In this document: piece by piece, positions 1-5,701 of the stretch
Position numbering within the stretch: the stretch's first letter is position 1
Layout: every line of letters begins with the position of its first letter
Assembly: GCA_026392135.1 (NCBI GenBank)
Contig: JAPLCR010000305.1
Location: 1,342-8,944, forward strand
Source of the DNA: Armatimonadota bacterium
Lineage (GTDB): Bacteria; Armatimonadota; Chthonomonadetes; Chthonomonadales; Chthonomonadaceae
Direction: 5' to 3'
DNA length: 7,603 bases
The notes under the pieces: model-generated
What the model saw: the letters and a program-made list of their open reading frames with translations, nothing else
Database searches by the model: none
What the model was told of the DNA's origin: nothing
Made by a program: the position numbers and the translations under genes

Positions 1-2
1 GA

Positions 3-629
3 ACAGGAGTTGTCCTGAGTAGTAGCCGCTACACCGCCTTTGGCACGCCGTTCGACGCGCTTCCCGCAGGGGAGCCATTCGGCTTCGGAGGACAGTTCGG
101 CTACTATACAGATGCGGAGACAGGCTTTCAACTATCAGGTTTGCGCTACTACTCACCTGGAGCGGGTCGCTTTTTGAATCGGGATCCAATACTGTATAGT
201 GGCGGTGCAAACCTGTATAATTATGTTGCAAATAATCCCGTGAGTAAGTTTGACCCTGTAGGACTAACGCCATTCCCTGGCTATAACTGGTGCGGACCAG
301 GCGACCGTGGCACGGGTCCAAACAGTTGGCTTGACGCAGCGTGTCAAAAGCATGACCAGTGTTATAAAGATCGTGGCGGATCGGCAGATAATAAGTTAGA
401 CACGAATTTGGATTCTTGTGACGCTCAACTCATGCTGGACGCAATTAACGATGCTTGCTTAGGCAACCTCACTCATCCCCTTGATAGAAACTGGTACGAC
501 CCTCTTACTGATATAGGGATTAACATCTACTTCGGTCTTTACATAATGTACCGACATACTGCGGACTGGATATCGTCCGGCTCCCAATGGCTTTACAACG
601 GCGTCAATGGATGGATTAGAGCCTATTAG
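3..629 (+). CDS. RHS-repeat protein, C-terminal part, with phospholipase A2-like toxin tip (5' end outside window)
   Basis: The frame is open to the left edge, so only the last 208 codons are seen. Window residues 30-88 are a typical RHS-associated core (GLRYYSPGAGRFLNRDP, then NLYNYVANNPVSKFDPVGL). The DPVGL at 252-266 is the usual junction where the RHS shell ends and the variable toxin begins. The remaining ~120 residues carry a phospholipase A2 signature: a YNWCGPG calcium-binding-loop motif (residues 94-100), the catalytic-type KHDQCY (116-121; His codon 351-353), and a later LDSCDAQL resembling the PLA2 Asp-Cys helix. Known for the families: RHS shells deliver such tips to rival cells, and PLA2 domains cleave membrane phospholipids. 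Inferred: an antibacterial or anti-host effector. The first in-frame TTG (141) is not a real start. The tip appears more AT-rich than the core, as in exchanged toxin tips. No small immunity gene follows; the next gene begins 53 bases on. Confidence 0.88.
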   Translation, partial: TGVVLSSSRYTAFGTPFDALPAGEPFGFGGQFGYYTDAETGFQLSGLRYYSPGAGRFLNRDPILYSGGANLYNYVANNPVSKFDPVGLTPFPGYNWCGPGDRGTGPNSWLDAACQKHDQCYKDRGGSADNKLDTNLDSCDAQLMLDAINDACLGNLTHPLDRNWYDPLTDIGINIYFGLYIMYRHTADWISSGSQWLYNGVNGWIRAY

Positions 630-682
630 TTCGCATCGTTCTCTGTGAAACTCAAAACTTGCAACCGAAGAGGACACCGCAC

Positions 683-2983
683 ATGTTGTCTTGTACCCCA
701 GAATACCGAATCTTCATTCTTTATCTACGGCTGTTGGTTTGCCTTTTTATCTTGTCGTTTGCGGGGAGGACATTCGCCCAGGTCGTCAGCAGTCAGCCCC
801 CTCTCGCTCCTGTAGACGGCTGGGGCTTCGGAACCTCTCTCGCTTCCAGCGGCAGCACTCTGGCGGTAGGCGACTCCGCATGGGTGGAGCCTAGGCGTCG
901 CCGATCTATCGGTGCTACGTATCTCTACACCTACGTCAACGGGAGCTGGACTCAAGGCTCTACGGTTGTCGCGCCCGACGCGGTGGCTGGCGACCAGTTC
1001 GGCACGTCGGTTTCGCTCTCTGGAGGTGCTCTTGTCGTCGGCGCGCCGATACATGGCAAGAAGGGGGCGGTCTACTACTACGCTGTAAAGAGCGGTGTAG
1101 CCGCTTACAAACAGCAGATAGTCGCGCCCGACGGCGCCGCTAGCGACCTGTTTGGCAGCTCCGTCGCCATCTCCGGTAGCACGCTAGCGGTGGGTGCTTA
1201 CGGCAAAGCGACGACCCTGAACAGCAAGAGATATTCGAGCGCCGGCGCCGTCTATATCTACACTCTTGTCAGCGGGAAATGGACGTATCAGCAGACCCTG
1301 CTCTCCCCCGACGCGGCTCCCGCAAGTGCCCGGTTCGGCTACTCGGTAGCCCTCAACGCCACAACCGTCTTTGTCGGCGCGCCTGGGCAGACCGTCAAAA
1401 AAGTGAAAGCCGCAGGAGCCGCCTACACCTACAACCTCCAAAATAACGTCTATACCCTGCAATCCACGTTGACCGACGCCTTTCCTCAACGGCTTGGCGC
1501 GTTTGGCTACTCCGTCGCTTGCAATAGCTCCACGCTGGCGATAGGCGAACCCGGAATCTCCTCGGCATCCACCTACACTCTAACCGCATCCGTATGGACG
1601 CTACAGGCGACATTTAATCCTATGGATAGCTCCGAGTTGGGTTTTGGTCATGCGCTCGCCATGACCTCCACAGGACTAGCCGTTACCTGTAGCGGCTCCA
1701 CGCTCAGCGACGGCTCCGCCTATCTGTATAGCAATAAGAGCGGAGAATGGAGCCAGACGGCGCGGTTATGGGCGCCAGACTCCTTAGGCGCGAACCTACA
1801 GTTTGGACAGGCGGTCGCTTATGTTGGCGCGGCTATTGTCGTCACACACCCGATGGGGCGACTTACAGACAACTACCCCGGTTTAGGGGAGGCACATGTA
1901 TACACTCTCTCCGGCATGACGGCAGTCGCTTCCGATGGACTGCCGGGAGATGACCATGGTCTCGCCGTAGCGGGCAATACGGCGACAATATTTGCGGGAG
2001 CGCCGTCTCGCAGCTCAGAAACAGGCGGAGTATATCTTTATAAACGCTCCGCTACCGCGCTGGGAACCTCACAACGCCTGAAATCGCCTAAACTTGCTAT
2101 CGGAGATCGTTTTGGCGCCACGCTCGCCGCATCCGACTCCGTTCTCGTTGTGGGCGCTCCCGGCTCTGCGAACTCTGCGGGAGCCGCCTATGTCTACGCT
2201 CTCGTATCAGGTGTCTGGACGCTCAAGACAACGCTTAACCCTGGATTGTTGCAGCCCGAAGACCTCTTCGGATCAAGTCTCGCGCTGTCGGGTAGCACGT
2301 TAATTATAGGCGCGCCCGGCACGAGTGACAACACAGGGAGTGTCTACGTCTACAACGTGAGTTCTTCCGGAGCCAACATCACTGCGATACTGGAAGCGGA
2401 CGATGGACAGCCTGAAGACTATTTTGGGTTCTCCGTAGCTGTAGACGGAGGCAACGCTGTTATCGGCTCTCCTAACGCAGATAGCGACTACGAAAACGAT
2501 ACGGGGGCGGTATATCAGTTCGCTTTCAACAATGGGAGTTGGGCGCAAGTGAATAAAACGACTCCTATGGGTAGCGGCATCGGCGATTTTTTCGGCGCGA
2601 CAGTCGCTATATCTGGGAATCGCTTCGTTGCGGGGGCACCATATACGGGTAACGGAAGCGGAACCATATATTCGTATGCATTCGATATCAACGGCGCAAC
2701 TCTCGACGCCAGAATTACAAATATTTGGGGTGCCCTTTTTGGCGATGCCATAGCCTTATCGGGTGACACTCTTGTGACGCGAATACCGGATGCTGATTGG
2801 TTTCCTGGTGGAGTGGGGGTATTCCGTTTTGCGTTGGGAGGCTGGGATTTCCAAAATCTGCTTGTACCTGGCGACTGTCTTTATGCCGATAGGATAGGGT
2901 ACTCCATCTCCCTTGTTGGCGGAAACATATTATTCGGTGCCCCTTCTGCAAATTTTGGCGCGGGGGCGGCATACTTGTACTGA
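683..2983 (+). CDS. secreted FG-GAP (integrin-alpha-like) beta-propeller protein, 14 repeats
   Basis: A 766-residue protein from ATG 683, preceded by AGAGGA at 669-674 (8 nt spacing). An upstream in-frame TTG at 659 lacks such a site and would spoil the signal peptide. Residues 1-32 look like a Sec signal peptide: a hydrophobic stretch around FILYLRLLVCLFILSF, then a likely cleavage site after TFA. The mature part consists of FG-GAP repeats of 47-61 residues of the type FGxSxAxSGxTLxVGAP...GAVYxY...W. Their FG (or HG/IG) positions are near residues 49, 106, 157, 218, 274, 321, 374, 425, 477, 529, 581, 637, 686 and 739. The protein stops just after the AYLY strand of repeat 14, while the N terminus (PLAPVDG) resembles the missing last strand, so ring closure between the two ends is likely. 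Fourteen blades would suit two seven-bladed propellers. Such proteins are extracellular or surface binding modules. No LPXTG, PEP-CTERM or C-terminal membrane anchor is seen. No enzymatic domain is recognised. Confidence 0.9.
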   Translation: MLSCTPEYRIFILYLRLLVCLFILSFAGRTFAQVVSSQPPLAPVDGWGFGTSLASSGSTLAVGDSAWVEPRRRRSIGATYLYTYVNGSWTQGSTVVAPDAVAGDQFGTSVSLSGGALVVGAPIHGKKGAVYYYAVKSGVAAYKQQIVAPDGAASDLFGSSVAISGSTLAVGAYGKATTLNSKRYSSAGAVYIYTLVSGKWTYQQTLLSPDAAPASARFGYSVALNATTVFVGAPGQTVKKVKAAGAAYTYNLQNNVYTLQSTLTDAFPQRLGAFGYSVACNSSTLAIGEPGISSASTYTLTASVWTLQATFNPMDSSELGFGHALAMTSTGLAVTCSGSTLSDGSAYLYSNKSGEWSQTARLWAPDSLGANLQFGQAVAYVGAAIVVTHPMGRLTDNYPGLGEAHVYTLSGMTAVASDGLPGDDHGLAVAGNTATIFAGAPSRSSETGGVYLYKRSATALGTSQRLKSPKLAIGDRFGATLAASDSVLVVGAPGSANSAGAAYVYALVSGVWTLKTTLNPGLLQPEDLFGSSLALSGSTLIIGAPGTSDNTGSVYVYNVSSSGANITAILEADDGQPEDYFGFSVAVDGGNAVIGSPNADSDYENDTGAVYQFAFNNGSWAQVNKTTPMGSGIGDFFGATVAISGNRFVAGAPYTGNGSGTIYSYAFDINGATLDARITNIWGALFGDAIALSGDTLVTRIPDADWFPGGVGVFRFALGGWDFQNLLVPGDCLYADRIGYSISLVGGNILFGAPSANFGAGAAYLY

Positions 2984-3124
2984 TTCCAAGAATTTGGCTC
3001 TCCCTTGAGTTTGGTGAACGGTGAACCACGGAAAATGTTATGCGGTACCGTTAAAGTATGTCAAAACCTACTTTATCTCCCACCGTGGGCGGCGTGCGCG
3101 TTTACAAAATCGTGCCCGGTCATT

Positions 3125-3211
3125 CGGTTGATGGCGATCAATGCGTTGCGAAGGGTAACGCTCCTTTTAGTTGAGGCGGCTCGCGAGGCTCTGGTGTTTG
3201 GCGCAACGTGA
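3125..3211 (+). pseudogene. C-terminal tail of a TnsC/TniB-like transposition ATPase (remnant)
   Basis: The codons from 3125 to the TGA at 3209-3211 read RLMAINALRRVT and then VEAAREALVFGAT. This is the typical end of the small AAA ATPases that accompany rve-type transposases (TniB/TnsC/MuB-like helpers), whose usual ending is close to VNxLxTVTxxVVEAARESLVIG. The in-frame codons before 3125 do not resemble the expected TGGNFRLL...LLTQI stretch. A weak echo (TVGG) appears in another frame near 3090, so the rest of the gene has eroded or been deleted. The remnant has the same orientation as the larger ATPase remnant at 4023-4605, where the equivalent tail reads VNALQTVTLSVVE. It is therefore a second copy, not part of the same gene. 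The family is inferred from memory of its conserved tail, without a search. Confidence 0.6.
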
Positions 3212-3262
3212 CGCAGATTACGCCAAATAATGTTGGCGATTCACCGCCATATAATTCTGGCG
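3197..3262. repeat. tandem palindromes, 24-bp period, probable transposon end or bidirectional terminator
   Basis: Two 18-bp palindromic units, CGCCAAATAATGTTGGCG (3221-3238) and CGCCATATAATTCTGGCG (3245-3262), are separated by ATTCAC, giving a 24-bp period. A further inverted pair, TTTGGCG (3197-3203) and CGCCAAA (3221-3227), brackets the stop codon of the ATPase tail. They lie between the convergent ends of that tail and mazF. Arrays of short transposase-binding sites next to the last gene are usual at ends of Tn7/Tn5053-type elements. The stems could equally form hairpins that stop transcription from both sides. No T-run follows the hairpins on either strand. Confidence 0.5.
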
Positions 3263-3287
3263 TTCATATGTTGCCCGTCTTGCCATT

Positions 3288-3644
3288 TTACAACCCGAGA
3301 AGGATACGTAATTTGTCTTCGACTTCACGCATAACAGGAGCGGAGACCTCGCCCAATCTGCGATTAAATCGCTCTTTTGCAACCGAACGAACATCTTCGC
3401 ACTTTATGAAGCTGGTAACGCTCAAGCCGCCTTCTGGAGGATGAACCGCTACGTGCGAGCGCACTCCTTTGGAGCGACTGGTGATAGGTATGACTATTGC
3501 CAGATTGGCGGGACCAGCATTGAAGGCATCGACAGAGAGTATAAGTGCTGGACGCGTTCCCGCCTGCTCATGTTCGCGAGTCGGATCAAAATTGAGCATC
3601 CAGATTTCCCCGCGCAACGGCGTTAAAGAGGATGCCGGGCCCAT
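3288..3644 (-). CDS. mazF: MazF/PemK-family endoribonuclease toxin
   Basis: A 118-residue protein, the usual MazF length. The start ATG at 3644-3642 is chosen because the homology begins shortly after it (LRGEIWMLNFDP at residues 10-21). A GGATGGAG site lies 6 nt upstream, and the alternative ATG at 3710 would add 22 unrelated residues. Family motifs are all present: RGEIW, GTRPALILS with the catalytic-type Arg31, IPITS with Thr55, and TSFIKCEDVRSVAKERF in the dimer core. MazF toxins cut mRNA at short single-strand motifs and arrest growth unless bound by the cognate antitoxin. The start overlaps the 3' end of the upstream antitoxin gene by 22 nt, indicating translational coupling in one operon. 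The 3' end faces the tandem palindromes at 3197-3262, which may terminate the message. No truncation or frameshift is visible. Confidence 0.9.
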   Translation of the reverse strand: MGPASSLTPLRGEIWMLNFDPTREHEQAGTRPALILSVDAFNAGPANLAIVIPITSRSKGVRSHVAVHPPEGGLSVTSFIKCEDVRSVAKERFNRRLGEVSAPVMREVEDKLRILLGL

Positions 3645-3901
3645 GATTGCTCCATCCCATCCGCCAGGGTCTGTTCCCAGTGTTTGCGTTCTTCTATTTC
3701 CTCTGCCCATTCTTCTGAATTGTCCTTCAATGTCGCGAAGTCTTTGTTGAGAGCCTCCAAGAAAGACTGTCGCCGATAGGCTTCTACGGCTTTGTCTAGG
3801 ACGGATTGCATAGAGATGCCATTTTCTTTTGCCAGAGTGGCAAGTTGCTGATGCGTTTGCTTTGTGATTCTGACGTTAACACTGCTAGAGAGACTAGGCA
3901 T
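3623..3901 (-). CDS. ribbon-helix-helix antitoxin of the MazF pair
   Basis: A 92-residue protein starting at ATG 3901-3899, with AAAGGAG (plus-strand 3909-3915) 7 nt upstream. Residues 5-45 (SSVNVRITKQTHQQLATLAK, then GISMQSVLDKAVEAYRR) fit a MetJ/Arc ribbon-helix-helix DNA-binding fold. Residues 50-90 are acidic and Trp-rich (EEWAEEIEERKHWEQTLADG), as expected for the flexible segment that wraps the toxin. The gene is first in a two-gene operon with mazF and overlaps it by 22 nt. Classical MazE is AbrB-like, so this is the RHH type of MazF antitoxin, not the E. coli type. By analogy with other RHH antitoxins it should bind its own promoter (3932-3960) and autorepress. Function rests on fold recognition plus position. 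Confidence 0.85.
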   Translation of the reverse strand: MPSLSSSVNVRITKQTHQQLATLAKENGISMQSVLDKAVEAYRRQSFLEALNKDFATLKDNSEEWAEEIEERKHWEQTLADGMEQSWARHPL

Positions 3902-3931
3902 AAGGACACTCCTTTAAGCTATAGTGTTTTT

Positions 3932-3960
3932 AGTATACAGGGTACGCCTTAATATTGCAA
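3932..3960 (-). promoter_or_regulatory. sigma70-like promoter of the RHH antitoxin-mazF operon
   Basis: Read on the - strand, TTGCAA (3960-3955) and TATACT (3937-3932) are separated by exactly 17 bp, with a TG directly before the -10 box. The -10 lies 16 nt before the Shine-Dalgarno site of the antitoxin gene. The -10 overlaps a GTATAC palindrome, a plausible place for autorepressor binding. Confidence 0.6.
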
Positions 3961-3990
3961 ACATTTATGCGTGCAACTTTGCGTGCTAGG

Positions 3991-4002
3991 CTCTTATAAG
4001 AG
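3991..4002. repeat. 12-bp perfect palindrome CTCTTATAAGAG
   Basis: The palindrome is perfect and lies about 20 bp before the first recognisable codons of the ATPase remnant and 31 bp upstream of the antitoxin -35 box. It may mark a junction between mobile-element debris and the toxin-antitoxin module. No function can be shown. Confidence 0.3.
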
Positions 4003-4022
4003 GGTGGGGGAGGGAACGATGA

Positions 4023-4605
4023 GGAGCAAAGGAAAAAGGGCGTGAGGAGCTTCTATTTGAGCACACCTGGGGAACTCCGTTAGAGGAGCCGCTTCGGACG
4101 GAGCCAACTTTTATGGAAATAGCCGATAAATACCGCGAACGTCGTCGCCGGATTGAAGACCCCTTGCGCCTACTTCTGGTGGATGAGGCGGATCGCTTAC
4201 GAGCGGCGATCTTGGAGCAGATGCGCGCTATTTTTGACAAAGGTGACATAGGGCTGGTCATAATTGGAATGCCAGGGCTGGAAAAGCGTTTAGCGCGGTA
4301 TCCGCAACTCTATTCGCGGGTGGGCTTTGTCCAAGAGTTTCGGGCGTTGAGCCCCGCAGAGGTGCGTTCTTTGTTGCTTCAGCCGTGGACTTCGCTGGAA
4401 GCGCGCTTGCCGGAACACAGCTTGACCGCTGAAGAGGCGTTGGCGGCAATAGTCCGTATCACAGGCGGTAACTTTCGCTTGTTGCATCGTCTGCTAACGC
4501 AGATATCGCGTATCACTACAAGTGAACGCTCTCCAGACCGTGACGCTCTCCGTTGTGGAGGTGGGCTCGCGAAGGACTTGTTATTGGAGCGAACTGAGCG
4601 CATAG
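4023..4605 (+). pseudogene. TnsC/TniB/MuB-like transposition ATPase, truncated and frameshifted
   Basis: The frame is open from 4023 (just after an in-frame TGA at 4020-4022). It reads into a recognisable AAA ATPase body: Walker B LRLLLVDEADRL (about 4164-4199), sensor-1-like GLVIIGMPGLEKRLARYP, YSRVGFVQEFRALSPAEV, and the sensor-2 helix ITGGNFRLLHRLLTQISRI ending at 4514. Walker A and the whole N-terminal third are missing, so the protein could not bind ATP normally. After ISRI the homology jumps to another frame (4516-4560: LQVNALQTVTLSVVE). It may then jump back to the first frame near 4562 (GLAKDLLLE), so two compensating frameshifts are likely. The first ATG in frame is 4113, with no good ribosome site. 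The first frame runs on to 5000, but the residues after about 4600 are random or antisense to the toxin gene. Intact relatives of roughly 300 residues deliver target DNA to an rve-type transposase; none is seen here. Confidence 0.75.
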
Positions 4606-4607
4606 CA

Positions 4608-4649
4608 CGGACAAATATTTATCAAACGCGGACACGGAAATATCAACTT
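4608..4649. repeat. two imperfect 21-bp direct repeats, possible transposon-end binding sites
   Basis: CGGACA at 4608-4613 and 4629-4634, each followed at the same distance by TATCAA (4620-4625 and 4641-4646), give a 21-bp period with 13 of 21 bases identical. They lie immediately after the ATPase remnant. Sites spaced about 20 bp that contain TGTC-type cores (here TGTCCG on the - strand) are typical of Tn7-like transposon ends. The match is short and could be chance. Confidence 0.3.
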
Positions 4650-4652
4650 CTC

Positions 4653-4822
4653 ACCATGCGACAGAGGGATTCAAACCGCGATGATATTCTTCGATGCCAA
4701 GTGCTTCATCAGCGACCTGCCAGGTTCTCGGAGACCTCCGCGAACACTTTGGCTAAACCATACCCGTGCAGGTGGACAACCAATCCTTCCGGGGGGATGG
4801 TCAGCAGATATATCTGCTTCAT
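4653..4822 (-). pseudogene. IS4/IS701-like DDE transposase scrap
   Basis: Two pieces in different - strand frames match the distal part of IS4-superfamily transposases. From 4822 the codons read MKQIYLLTIPPEGLVVHLHG and then YGLAKVF, like the PEGLVVHLKGYGLVKVF segment. From about 4730 the frame carrying TWQVADEALGIEEYHRGL continues, where YHRGL with its flanking Glu is the conserved Y-R-(K/E) region around the third catalytic acid. About 20 residues expected between the pieces are missing and the first frame hits TGA near 4713, so this is a deleted, frameshifted remnant. Homology ends after the RGL, and a TGA follows at 4655-4653. The first codon overlaps the last codons of the DUF5615 gene, so an insertion or deletion junction lies at about 4822. 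The family is assigned from remembered motifs only. Confidence 0.55.
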
Positions 4823-5199
4823 CTTCCTGCTGGAGCGAGAAACATCACCAAGTCCGTCCAAATCAGCGCATGGTACAGGTCATAGAAAGCACTCAACGCC
4901 TGCACCAACGCGCCGATGTTCTCGGAGGCAATCGTGTTGCGATCTACAAAGACCACGCCACTGTGATGCTCTTCATTCATCGCCAACTCCATCAGGATAG
5001 GGGGGATCGTCTTCTGGTCATAGGTTACCAGCGTCAAGCCCTCCTCCTGCGCCGTCTCCAGAACCAGCGCATCCGACTTGGCACGCAGACCACCCTCCCG
5101 CCAGCGCAACACGCTCTCGATATGAATGTCAGGACGTTTCGTGTGCAACTGCTCAGCGACCCCATGGGAAATATGCTCATCCAATAAGAAAGCCAGCAT
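4819..5199 (-). CDS. DUF5615 PIN-like toxin (putative ribonuclease)
   Basis: A 126-residue protein starting at ATG 5199-5197, one base after the stop codon of the upstream antitoxin gene, so the two are translationally coupled. The N terminus FLLDEHISHGVAEQL carries the first acidic residue of the PIN-like site (Asp7). Asp43 (KSDALVLETAQEEG) and Asp61 (TLVTYDQKT) supply the others, in the order expected for DUF5615/COG4634. Relatives are paired with DUF433 proteins and predicted to be VapC-like nucleases; activity is predicted here, not shown. The final residues (about 115-126, LVMFLAPAGR) look unlike a normal family tail. They abut the transposase scrap at 4822, so the original C terminus may have been replaced by the junction. 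The catalytic core is complete. Confidence 0.82.
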   Translation of the reverse strand: MLAFLLDEHISHGVAEQLHTKRPDIHIESVLRWREGGLRAKSDALVLETAQEEGLTLVTYDQKTIPPILMELAMNEEHHSGVVFVDRNTIASENIGALVQALSAFYDLYHALIWTDLVMFLAPAGR

Positions 5200-5200
5200 C

Positions 5201-5638
5201 TCAGGCGTCCGCCTTCGTCTCGGTTGCTACCGACACCGAAGATAACTGCAAATTTGGTAACATCTGCTTCAAGCACTCATAGCCCAGATCATTCTCTTCC
5301 AGGGCTTGGTCAATCTCTTCCGAATGGTTCTCGTAGTAGTGCAGTCCGGCTTTGACCTGTTCGGGCTTGAGGTCGAGATGTTCCGCAATCTTGTTCACAT
5401 CTCCTCTATAGTCCTTGGCGACCATAATGAGTTGCCAGACTTGCAACGCTCCCTTGATGCAAGCATGGCGCTCCCCGTTAAAGGAACGGAACTCAATATA
5501 GGGAAAGCGATGTTGGCGCAGTCCTTCGTCAATGAAGCGTGCACCGATTTCACTAATGGAGCGATGTTCGCGTCGGGCGATCAGGCGCAGTTCTTCAGCG
5601 GCGAGTTCAGGCAGGCGGACAGTGACAGGTTGAGACAT
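5201..5638 (-). CDS. antitoxin: ribbon-helix-helix plus DUF433 domain
   Basis: A 145-residue protein starting at ATG 5638-5636, with AAGGAGA (plus-strand 5648-5654) 9 nt upstream. Residues 3-43 (PVTVRLPELAAEELRLIARR, then EHRSISEIGARFIDEGLRQ) look like an Arc-type ribbon-helix-helix. Residues 45-110 match DUF433 (COG2442): YIEFRSFNGERHACIKGAL, VWQLIMVAKDYRGDVNKIAE, HLDLKPEQVKAGLHYYENH, which is a winged-helix-like fold. The remaining ~35 residues (LGYECLKQMLPNLQL) may wrap the toxin. Many DUF433 antitoxins consist of that domain alone, so the added RHH is a two-domain DNA-binding version. Its stop lies one base before the toxin start. Likely role: neutralise the DUF5615 toxin and repress the shared promoter. 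Confidence 0.82.
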   Translation of the reverse strand: MSQPVTVRLPELAAEELRLIARREHRSISEIGARFIDEGLRQHRFPYIEFRSFNGERHACIKGALQVWQLIMVAKDYRGDVNKIAEHLDLKPEQVKAGLHYYENHSEEIDQALEENDLGYECLKQMLPNLQLSSVSVATETKADA

Positions 5639-5671
5639 GATGACTTTTCTCCTTCAATCCATTCTCTTACT

Positions 5672-5701
5672 ACTATACACTCACCACGCTCGCGTTGTCA
5701 A
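5672..5701 (-). promoter_or_regulatory. sigma70-like promoter of the DUF433/DUF5615 operon
   Basis: Read on the - strand, a consensus TTGACA (5701-5696) and TATAGT (5677-5672) are separated by 18 bp. The -10 lies 17 nt before the antitoxin's Shine-Dalgarno site, a distance close to that in the mazF operon. Confidence 0.6.

Noticed and set aside
3058..3174. Small + strand open frame starting MSKPTLSPTVGG
   Set aside because: It has no good ribosome site and no recognised family, and it overlaps the ATPase tail, which is better supported in another frame.
3221..3262. Start of a CRISPR array
   Set aside because: Only two units, 18 bp long with a 6-bp linker and variable palindrome centres. CRISPR repeats are longer and identical with ~30-bp spacers, and no cas gene is present.
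3968..3986. Direct repeat TGCGTGC with 12-bp spacing upstream of the antitoxin promoter
   Set aside because: A seven-base match is easily expected by chance and no regulator can be linked to it.
4606..5000. Extension of the ATPase reading frame to 5000
   Set aside because: After about 4600 the residues lose all similarity and the frame runs antisense to the transposase scrap and the DUF5615 toxin gene, so the extension is accidental.
4681..5187. 168-codon + strand open frame
   Set aside because: It lies opposite the DUF5615 gene, which has clear family motifs, a coupled start and a promoter. The + strand frame has no recognisable domain.
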